Source of the DNA: an uncultured Lutibacter sp.
Lineage (GTDB): Bacteria > Bacteroidota > Bacteroidia > Flavobacteriales > Flavobacteriaceae
DNA length: 5,021 bases
Assembly: GCA_913061425.1 (NCBI GenBank)
Contig: CAJXUO010000131.1
Span: 1-5,021, forward strand
Reading direction: 5' to 3'
The notes beneath the pieces were generated by a model, which saw only the letters and a list, made by a program, of their open reading frames with translations, was not told the DNA's origin and searched no databases. How positions within the stretch are numbered: position 1 is the stretch's first letter; every line of letters begins with the position of its first letter. The position numbers and the translations under genes are program-made. This document shows, piece after piece, positions 1 to 5,021 of the stretch.

Positions 1-47
1 GAGATGTAGAGAGGTCTCGTGGGCTCGGAGATGTGTATAAGAGACAG
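1..47 (+). other. Illumina Nextera adapter left on the contig end (non-genomic)
   Basis: This stretch is sequencing-library DNA, not genome. Bases 1-5 (GAGAT) match the end of the Illumina P7 primer. Bases 6-13 (GTAGAGAG) are an 8-base i7 index, which I recognise as the reverse complement of Nextera N707 (CTCTCTAC). Bases 14-47 are the complete 34-nt Nextera read-2 adapter, ending in the 19-bp Tn5 mosaic end AGATGTGTATAAGAGACAG at 29-47. The order primer tail, index, linker, mosaic end is exactly that of a tagmented library molecule, so the contig end is artificial and the genome begins at about base 48. Translated in the frame of the following gene, it yields the tell-tale peptide GSEMCIRDR. 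The mosaic end should not be read as a resident Tn5 copy. Confidence 0.98.
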
Positions 48-48
48 G

Positions 49-984
49 AGTAATTTATTAGTAGTAAAGAATATAGTTAAAGAATATGGAGATTATACTG
101 CATTAAATAACGTATCTATATCTGTACCTAATGGAAGTATTTTTGGGCTTCTTGGTCCAAATGGAGCGGGAAAAACTTCTCTAATTAGAATTATCAACCA
201 GATTACAATGCAAGATAGTGGTTCTATTTTTTTGGATGGAGAAGAGCTGAGTCAAAAACATATACAGCATATTGGCTATTTGCCCGAAGAAAGAGGTCTT
301 TATAAAAGCATGAAGGTTGGAGAGCAAGCTTTGTATTTGGCGCAATTGAAAGGATTGTCTAAATCTGAAGCGAAAAAACGACTGAAATATTGGTTTGATA
401 AATTTGATATAGGAGATTGGTGGAATAAGAAAGTTCAAGAACTTTCAAAAGGGATGGCTCAAAAAGTGCAATTTATTATAACGGTCATGCATCAGCCAAA
501 ACTCTTAATTTTTGATGAACCTTTTAGTGGTTTTGATCCAATTAATGCAAGTTTAATCAAAGATGAGATTCTGGAGTTAAGAAATCAAGGTTCAACAGTT
601 ATTTTTTCTACACATCGAATGGAATCAGTTGAGGAATTATGTGAGTACATTGCGCTTATTGATAAATCGAATAAGATTTTGGATGGAAAACTTAGTGATA
701 TAAAACGAGAGTTTAAGTCCAATACATTTAATGTTGCATTACACACTTCAAATAATGAATTGGTAAAAAAGGAAATTACAGAAAAATTTAAATTATTGCC
801 AGCTACTTTAAAGACTTTAGATAACGAATTGGCATTGAAAATAAATCTTGGAAATCAAACTTCATCAAACGATTTGTTAAATTACTTATCCACCAAAGGA
901 ACGATTACTCATTTTGCTGAGGTAATACCAGACGCAAATGAAATTTTTATAAAAGCCGTAAATCAGAATATAAATAATGGATAA
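49..984 (+). CDS. ABC-2 type exporter ATP-binding protein (NatA/YhaQ-like), 5' end cut at the start codon
   Basis: This is the cytoplasmic ATPase subunit of an ABC-2 family exporter, which powers the permease encoded immediately downstream. Numbering residues from the inferred start Met: Walker A GPNGAGKT is at 37-44, the signature LSKGM at 133-137 (in place of LSGGQ), Walker B LLIFDEP at 153-159, the D-loop SGFD at 161-164 and the switch His at H190. The Q-loop position reads GYLPEERGLY (77-86), with Glu for the usual Gln, a form I associate with NatA/YhaQ-type ATPases. Residues from about 210 to 303 resemble the C-terminal DUF4162-type extension. The frame stays open leftwards into the adapter, but those residues are artefactual. 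The first genomic base (48) is G and is followed by AGT AAT, so the native start was probably ATG-AGT-AAT with A and T lost at the junction, giving about 312 residues. The stop codon overlaps the start of the permease gene. The substrate cannot be told from sequence; Na+ (as for NatAB), drugs or peptides are all possible. Confidence 0.93.
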   Translation, partial: SNLLVVKNIVKEYGDYTALNNVSISVPNGSIFGLLGPNGAGKTSLIRIINQITMQDSGSIFLDGEELSQKHIQHIGYLPEERGLYKSMKVGEQALYLAQLKGLSKSEAKKRLKYWFDKFDIGDWWNKKVQELSKGMAQKVQFIITVMHQPKLLIFDEPFSGFDPINASLIKDEILELRNQGSTVIFSTHRMESVEELCEYIALIDKSNKILDGKLSDIKREFKSNTFNVALHTSNNELVKKEITEKFKLLPATLKTLDNELALKINLGNQTSSNDLLNYLSTKGTITHFAEVIPDANEIFIKAVNQNINNG

Positions 985-2296
985 ACTTAAACTGATAATA
1001 AAACGAGAGTTTATTGCTAAAGTTCGTAATAAGACCTTTATTATTATGACTTTTTTGAGTCCTATATTAATGGTCGGTATGATTTCTTTAGTTGCTTTTT
1101 TGACCAAAACGAGTTTAGAACAATCTAGAACTGTAGCGTATGTAGATGCTTCAAAATTATTTTCTGACGAGGATTTTAAGGATGATAAAACAATTTCATT
1201 TGTCAATCTTTTTAATGTTGATTTAGAAACTGCAAAAGCCATAACTAAAGAGAGTGATCATTATGGATTGTTGTATATCCCAAAGAATACAGGAATAGAC
1301 TCAATCTCAAAGAATATCCATTTTTATTCTGAAGATTCTCCGAACTTGATTATGATTGCAGGTATTGAACAAACTATTACTACAAAGTTACAAACATTAA
1401 AAAGAAAGCGTTTAGGAATTGATATTGAAAAATTGAATAGTTCAAAAGTAAGTGTAGATGTAAATCTTTCCAATTTCTCTGGAGAAAGAACGTCTAAACT
1501 TATTAATGAATTAAAAATTGGTTTTGGAATTGCAGCAGGATATTTATTAATGATGCTTATTATTATTTATGGGAATATGGTGATGAGAAGTGTGATTGAA
1601 GAAAAAACGAGTAGAATTATAGAAATAATTATTTCTTCAGTAAAACCGTTTCAATTAATGTTAGGGAAAGTTATTGGAACAGCTTCTGCTGGATTGTTAC
1701 AGTTTTTTATATGGAGTATTGTACTGTTTGTTTTAATAATTGTTTCTTCGTTAGTCTTTGGTGTAGATTTAACATCCAACGTGAGCAGTATGCAAGGTTC
1801 ACCTGAACAAATAGAAGTTATTAAAACTGCCGTTGAAAATGACACTCAATTTATTATAAAGGAGTTTTGGAAATTACCAATTACTTCTATGTTTTTCTTA
1901 TTCATATTTTATTTTTTAGGAGGATATTTATTATACAGTTCAATTTATGCAGCAATTGGTGCTGCTGTTGATAATGAAACCGACACTCAGCAGTTTATGT
2001 TGCCGGTAATTTTACCACTCATGTTAGGTGTTTATGTTGGTTTTTCATCAGTAATTGGTGATCCACATGGAACAATAGCCATAGTTTTTTCTATGATACC
2101 GTTTACATCTCCTATTGTAATGTTAATGCGTATTCCTTTTGGAGTACCTTGGTGGGAAATAGCTATTTCAATGATATTGTTAATTATAACATTTTTGGTT
2201 GTACTTTGGTTGGCAGCAAAGATATATAGAGTTGGAATTTTGATGCATGGAAAAAAACCAACCTATAAAGAATTATATAAATGGATGAAATATTAG
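977..2296 (+). CDS. ABC-2 type transporter permease (NatB/YhaP-like)
   Basis: This 439-residue inner-membrane protein is the transmembrane partner of the preceding ATPase. A short basic cytoplasmic N-terminus (KLIIKREFIAKVRNKTF) leads into TM1 at about 20-42. A hydrophilic, probably extracytoplasmic domain of about 130 residues follows (45-175). Further hydrophobic segments lie at about 182-204, 235-262, 302-325, 340-360, 365-388 and 395-415. Conserved-looking cytoplasmic motifs are EEKTSRIIEIIISSVKP (208-224), just after TM2, and AAVDNETDTQQFMLP (329-342). The split architecture of TM1, large outer domain, then a TM bundle is typical of NatB and related ABC-2 permeases (ABC2_membrane_3 type). 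A second polar loop lies at 263-300. The basic tail (HGKKPTYKELYKW) is cytoplasmic. The start ATG sits within the last codons of the ATPase gene (8-bp overlap, ATGGATAA), which implies translational coupling and a shared complex. The exported substrate is unknown. Confidence 0.93.
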   Translation: MDKLKLIIKREFIAKVRNKTFIIMTFLSPILMVGMISLVAFLTKTSLEQSRTVAYVDASKLFSDEDFKDDKTISFVNLFNVDLETAKAITKESDHYGLLYIPKNTGIDSISKNIHFYSEDSPNLIMIAGIEQTITTKLQTLKRKRLGIDIEKLNSSKVSVDVNLSNFSGERTSKLINELKIGFGIAAGYLLMMLIIIYGNMVMRSVIEEKTSRIIEIIISSVKPFQLMLGKVIGTASAGLLQFFIWSIVLFVLIIVSSLVFGVDLTSNVSSMQGSPEQIEVIKTAVENDTQFIIKEFWKLPITSMFFLFIFYFLGGYLLYSSIYAAIGAAVDNETDTQQFMLPVILPLMLGVYVGFSSVIGDPHGTIAIVFSMIPFTSPIVMLMRIPFGVPWWEIAISMILLIITFLVVLWLAAKIYRVGILMHGKKPTYKELYKWMKY

Positions 2297-2299
2297 ATT

Positions 2300-3124
2300 A
2301 TGGAAAAAATAAACAACTTTTTAGATTACACATTCATATTTAGCAATAAGATACAGTTAAATGTAAAAGCGTTATTGTTTGTAATTGTTGCATTAATTTT
2401 AGCCTCATTAGGTTTGAGGTTAATACGCAAATTAGTTTCTAGGAAACTACCTCAAGAAGATAAAATCAAATTTGTATCAATATTTAGTTATTTAAGATGG
2501 TTAATTTATTTAATTATTTTATTAATTACTTTTAATACTGCAGGGATAAACCTTACAGCAATACTAGCCGCTTCAACAGCTATACTAATTGGTATTGGTT
2601 TGGCTTTGCAAACCTTTTTTCAAGATATCATTTCAGGAATATTTATTCTAGTTGATCAATCTGTACATGTTGGAGATATCATTGAATTAGACGGTAAAGT
2701 TGGTAGAGTAGATGAAATAAAATTGCGAACAACTAGAGCTGTAACATTTGATAATAAAGTACTAGTTATACCGAATCATTTGTACCTAACTAATAGTTTA
2801 TATAATTGGACCCAAAATGGTTCGGAGACAAGAGAAAACGTTCAAGTTGGTGTTGCGTATGGAAGTGATACAGAATTAGTCAAATCTATTTTACTCGACG
2901 TAGCATTATCTCATCCAAAAGTATACCATCATCCTGCTCCAATGGTTTTGTTTACAAATTTTGGAGATAGCGCATTGGAATTCAAGTTGATATTTACATT
3001 AAAGGATAGTTTTGTTGCGGCAGTTCCTAAAAGTGAAATTCGTTTTGAAATAGATAAAAAATTCAGAGAAAATAATATTCAAATACCATTTCCTCAAAGA
3101 GATGTACATATCATTAGTAAATAA
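2300..3124 (+). CDS. small-conductance mechanosensitive channel, MscS family
   Basis: This 274-residue protein has the size and layout of the minimal MscS channel (E. coli MscS is 286 residues). Such channels form heptameric inner-membrane pores that open under membrane tension and release solutes during hypo-osmotic shock. TM1 is at about 22-42, TM2 at about 63-83 and the pore-lining TM3 at about 86-116, where the Gly/Ala-rich stretch GIGLALQTFFQDIISG matches the family's TM3. Next is the beta domain (about 117-180: VDQSVHVGDIIEL, VLVIPNHLYLTNSLYNW), then an alpha/beta C-terminal domain ending in IPFPQRDVHI, a well-known MscS-family ending. The gene begins 3 bases after the permease stop, so it is almost certainly co-transcribed with the exporter. 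No Shine-Dalgarno sequence is evident. The family assignment is secure, but whether the main role is osmotic release or another tension-linked function is open. Confidence 0.95.
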   Translation: MEKINNFLDYTFIFSNKIQLNVKALLFVIVALILASLGLRLIRKLVSRKLPQEDKIKFVSIFSYLRWLIYLIILLITFNTAGINLTAILAASTAILIGIGLALQTFFQDIISGIFILVDQSVHVGDIIELDGKVGRVDEIKLRTTRAVTFDNKVLVIPNHLYLTNSLYNWTQNGSETRENVQVGVAYGSDTELVKSILLDVALSHPKVYHHPAPMVLFTNFGDSALEFKLIFTLKDSFVAAVPKSEIRFEIDKKFRENNIQIPFPQRDVHIISK

Positions 3125-3138
3125 CGGCAGAGTTTTTG

Positions 3139-3162
3139 ATTTCAATACTAAAGAATTGAAAT
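3139..3162. repeat. inverted repeat in the gap before the response-regulator gene
   Basis: Perfect 8-bp arms ATTTCAAT (3139-3146) and ATTGAAAT (3155-3162) are separated by an 8-base spacer. They lie in the only sizeable gap of the plus-strand cluster, 25 to 48 bases upstream of the preferred regulator start. The arms are AT-rich and no T-tract follows, so this is not a convincing terminator. A dimeric regulator site or a weak mRNA hairpin is possible. A TATAAT-like string lies at 3163-3168, but Bacteroidota housekeeping promoters use a different -7 box (TAnnTTTG), so I do not call a promoter. Chance occurrence in AT-rich DNA cannot be excluded. Confidence 0.35.
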
Positions 3163-3186
3163 TATAATCAACGAATGACAAAAAAT

Positions 3187-4350
3187 ATGGCAAAGATATT
3201 GATCATAGAAGACGAATCAGCAATTAGAAGAGTGTTGAAAAAAATTATTTCTGAAGAAAATGATTCGTACGAAGTAGAAGAGGCTGAAGATGGATTGGAA
3301 GGAATCGAGAAGATAAAAAACAACGATTACGATTTGGTTTTATGTGATATTAAAATGCCTAAAATGGATGGTGTTGAGGTTTTGGAAAAAGCAAAACTGA
3401 TTAAACCCGAAATTCCAATGGTCATGATTTCTGGACACGGAGATTTGGATACTGCTGTAAACACAATGCGTTTAGGTGCTTTCGATTATATTTCTAAACC
3501 GCCAGATTTAAATAGATTATTGAATACTGTTCGCAATGCTTTAGATAGAAAAGAATTGGTTGTTGAAAACAAGCGGTTAAAGAAAAAAGTAAGCAAGAAA
3601 TATGAAATGATTGGTGAGAGTAAAGCCATTGCTCATATAAAAGAAATTATTGAAAAAGTTGCCGTAACTGATGCGCGTGTTTTAATTACAGGGCCAAATG
3701 GAACTGGAAAAGAATTAGTCGCTCATTGGCTTCATGAAAAAAGTGATAGAACTAAAGCACCAATGATTGAGGTGAATTGTGCTGCAATTCCGTCAGAATT
3801 GATAGAAAGTGAATTGTTTGGTCATGTAAAAGGATCTTTTACTGGCGCTAATAAAGATAGAGCAGGAAAGTTTGAGGCAGCCAATGGCGGAACGATCTTC
3901 TTAGATGAGATTGGAGATATGAGTTTGTCTGCGCAAGCCAAAGTTTTACGTGCTTTACAAGAGAGTACAATAAGTAGAGTAGGAAGTGATAAAGATATTA
4001 AAGTCAATGTTCGTGTTGTTGCAGCAACCAATAAAGACTTGAAAAAAGAAATTGCTGAAGGTCGTTTTAGAGAAGATTTATACCATCGTTTAGCAGTAAT
4101 TTTGATTAAAGTTCCTTCATTGAATGACAGAAGAGACGATATTCCATTGTTGATTAATTTCTTCGCTTCCAAGATTGCTGAAGAACAAGGAACTGCAGTA
4201 AAAACATTTTCCAATAAAGCAATTAAGTTGTTGCAAGAATATGATTGGACAGGAAATATTAGAGAATTAAGAAACGTTATTGAACGTTTAATCATTTTAG
4301 GAGAAACTGAAGTTTCTGAAAACGATATAAAACTATTTGCAAGTAAATAG
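3187..4350 (+). CDS. NtrC-type sigma-54 activator response regulator lacking a C-terminal HTH domain
   Basis: This predicted cytoplasmic transcription activator is phosphorylated by a partner kinase and uses ATP to open sigma-54 promoters. I prefer the ATG at 3187 (387 residues, MAKILIIEDE) because receiver domains usually begin this way; the ATG at 3175 would add four residues. Numbering from 3187, the receiver domain (1-118) has acidic pair E8/D9, phospho-acceptor D54 in LCDIKMP, S82 and K104. A charged, probably coiled linker is at 113-136. The AAA+ domain has Walker A GPNGTGKE (169-176, where GESGTGKE is usual), sigma-54 contact loop GSFTGA (216-221, for GAFTGA), Walker B GGTIFLDE (234-241), sensor I AATN (279-282), arginine-finger region GRFREDLYHR (292-301) and sensor II GNIREL (356-361). 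Only about 26 residues follow, so the usual Fis-type HTH is missing. No histidine kinase gene is in the window. The gap to the MscS gene allows co-transcription or its own promoter. Confidence 0.93.
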   Translation: MAKILIIEDESAIRRVLKKIISEENDSYEVEEAEDGLEGIEKIKNNDYDLVLCDIKMPKMDGVEVLEKAKLIKPEIPMVMISGHGDLDTAVNTMRLGAFDYISKPPDLNRLLNTVRNALDRKELVVENKRLKKKVSKKYEMIGESKAIAHIKEIIEKVAVTDARVLITGPNGTGKELVAHWLHEKSDRTKAPMIEVNCAAIPSELIESELFGHVKGSFTGANKDRAGKFEAANGGTIFLDEIGDMSLSAQAKVLRALQESTISRVGSDKDIKVNVRVVAATNKDLKKEIAEGRFREDLYHRLAVILIKVPSLNDRRDDIPLLINFFASKIAEEQGTAVKTFSNKAIKLLQEYDWTGNIRELRNVIERLIILGETEVSENDIKLFASK

Positions 4351-4354
4351 TATA

Positions 4355-4385
4355 AAAAAATCCCGAGTTAACCTCGGGATTTTTT
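4355..4385. terminator. bidirectional intrinsic terminator between converging genes
   Basis: A GC-rich stem TCCCGAG (4361-4367) pairs perfectly with CTCGGGA (4373-4379) around the loop TTAAC. It is flanked by an A run (4354-4360) and a T run (4380-4385), which also pair and extend the stem to 13 bp. Read on the plus strand, the hairpin and T run end transcripts of the response-regulator gene (stop at 4350). Read on the minus strand, the A run becomes a U run and serves the oxidoreductase gene, whose stop codon is at 4387-4389. This is the strongest GC-rich hairpin in the window. Confidence 0.93.
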
Positions 4386-4386
4386 A

Positions 4387-4890
4387 TTAGAATTTATTTC
4401 TAAAATCTTCAATCAATTTCTTTGCTTCTATATTTATGTCTCCATCTCCAACCCAAGCATGCATATTTCCTAAATAATTCATTCCAAGATAATTTGCAGA
4501 TTCTATGAATGGCATAGAAAAACCCTCTTTTAAATCATTTGCATTACTACAACTTATCATTGCCATATTTTTGCCTCTTAGTTTACGTCCAATATCTTTT
4601 TCTGTTTTTAATAAATCAGAAATTCGATCAAAAAACACTTTTAAAATTCCACTCATACTATACCAATAGACTGGCGTAGCAAATATTATAGTGTCATATT
4701 TTTCTATAACCTCTTTCATTATTTCTAAGAAATCATCATTAGCGTTCTTAAAGTCATAGTCAAAATGGCCAATAGATTTGGTATTCAAATCAATTATATC
4801 AAACTGATTGGTTGTATTTAAATAGTTCACAACAGTATTGGTATCACCATTACTTTTAGAACTTCCTTGTATGATTACAGTTTTATTCAT
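4387..4890 (-). CDS. flavodoxin-fold NAD(P)H-dependent oxidoreductase (FMN reductase-like)
   Basis: This 167-residue soluble cytoplasmic protein is predicted to bind FMN and use NAD(P)H to reduce quinones, azo or nitro compounds, or free flavin. The N-terminal beta strand and phosphate-binding loop read MNKTVIIQGSSKSNGDTN (1-18). The second flavin-contact region is ATPVYWYSMSGILKVFFDRI (71-90), a hallmark of flavodoxin-like reductases (Flavodoxin_2/FMN_red type). A further core strand is GKNMAMISCS (107-116). The length fits small members of the group. There is no signal peptide, membrane segment or iron-sulfur cysteine cluster. It is transcribed alone, converging on the plus-strand operon and sharing its terminator, so no functional link to that operon is implied. 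The ATG at 4890 directly precedes the first beta strand and is a well-supported start. The physiological substrate cannot be determined from sequence. Confidence 0.9.
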   Translation of the reverse strand: MNKTVIIQGSSKSNGDTNTVVNYLNTTNQFDIIDLNTKSIGHFDYDFKNANDDFLEIMKEVIEKYDTIIFATPVYWYSMSGILKVFFDRISDLLKTEKDIGRKLRGKNMAMISCSNANDLKEGFSMPFIESANYLGMNYLGNMHAWVGDGDINIEAKKLIEDFRNKF

Positions 4891-4903
4891 TATGATTAAT
4901 TTG

Positions 4904-4914
4904 TTACAAAGTAA
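4904..4914. promoter_or_regulatory. candidate operator palindrome upstream of the oxidoreductase gene
   Basis: The sequence TTAC-AAA-GTAA is a perfect 4-bp inverted repeat with a 3-base centre. It lies 14 bases upstream of the oxidoreductase start. On the minus strand it contains TTACTTTG (4914-4907), one mismatch from the Bacteroidota -7 box TAnnTTTG, but I find no TTG at -33 spacing. A small repressor of the HxlR or MarR type would fit the position and the gene class. This is inference; short AT-rich palindromes arise by chance. Confidence 0.3.
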
Positions 4915-4916
4915 TC

Positions 4917-4929
4917 ACAATTTGATTGT
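4917..4929. repeat. second short inverted repeat in the oxidoreductase upstream region
   Basis: ACAAT-TTG-ATTGT has perfect 5-bp arms around a 3-base centre. It begins three bases beyond the TTAC/GTAA palindrome. The two could form a paired operator for one regulator, although the half-sites differ. The significance is weak given the base composition. Confidence 0.25.
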
Positions 4930-5021
4930 TGATTTTTTGAAAGTTAATTGTTTTTAAGTATTGCTCAATCAAAAAAAATGATATTAATAGATAAAGGATT
5001 TCAAATTTTATACCTTACAAT
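4930..5021. other. AT-rich end of the window with no supported gene
   Basis: No RNA gene, terminator or convincing promoter is seen here. It contains an A8 run (4971-4978). A plus-strand ATG at 4978 stays open for 14 codons to the window edge (MILIDKGFQILYLT). On the minus strand every frame meets a stop within a few codons of the edge, so a gene ending here cannot be excluded. The stretch is too short to call either way. Confidence 0.5.

Noticed and set aside
29..47. Tn5 mosaic end as evidence of a mobile element
   Set aside because: It is part of a complete Nextera adapter with index and primer tail at the contig edge, so it is library-preparation DNA.
886..1242. 118-codon minus-strand open frame across the ATPase-permease junction
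   Set aside because: It is antisense to two well-supported overlapping genes and has no recognisable domain, so it is a shadow frame.
3822..4295. 157-codon minus-strand open frame inside the sigma-54 regulator gene
   Set aside because: It lies opposite a conserved AAA+ coding region, resembles no protein family I recognise, and open antisense frames of this size can occur by chance.
4343..4354. Frameshift or premature stop removing an HTH from the sigma-54 regulator
   Set aside because: The terminator begins right after the stop codon and the next gene is on the opposite strand, so no displaced HTH-coding sequence is present nearby.
4936..4966. Possible sigma-54 promoter around the TTGCT string at 4961-4964
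   Set aside because: No GG element lies at the required distance upstream (-24), so the -24/-12 pattern is not met. I found no convincing sigma-54 site in the intergenic regions of the window.
4978..5021. Possible start of a new plus-strand gene at the ATG after the A8 run
   Set aside because: Only 14 codons are visible before the window ends, with no promoter or family signal. Chance is just as likely.

Overview
This is the left end of an assembled contig from an AT-rich bacterium, most likely a member of the Bacteroidota (Flavobacteriaceae or a close relative). The evidence is strong AT bias, genes without recognisable Shine-Dalgarno sequences, and protein sequences that read like flavobacterial versions of their families. 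The first 47 bases are not genomic. They are an Illumina Nextera P7-side adapter: the tail of the P7 primer, an 8-base i7 index, the read-2 linker and the 19-bp Tn5 mosaic end. Biological sequence starts at about base 48.

On the plus strand, four tightly packed genes look like one transcription unit. First is the ATP-binding subunit of an ABC-2/NatA-type exporter, which lacks only the first two bases of its probable ATG. Its membrane permease of the NatB/YhaP type overlaps it by 8 bp. A small MscS-type mechanosensitive channel follows 3 bases later. After a gap of about 60 bases containing an inverted repeat comes an NtrC-type response regulator with receiver and sigma-54 AAA+ domains. That regulator ends right after the AAA+ domain and has no C-terminal helix-turn-helix. 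A strong intrinsic terminator begins 4 bases after its stop codon, so the missing domain is unlikely to be a nearby frameshift. No sensor kinase gene lies in the window.

On the minus strand, converging on the same terminator, is a small flavodoxin-fold NAD(P)H-dependent oxidoreductase. Its upstream region (4891-5021) contains two short palindromes that could be operator sites. No complete gene lies there.

The plus-strand genes suggest an envelope- or osmotic-stress unit: an exporter and a tension-gated channel encoded with an orphan sigma-54 activator that may work without its own DNA-binding domain. The link is inferred from gene order only. The window shows no mobile element, CRISPR array, tRNA or rRNA.
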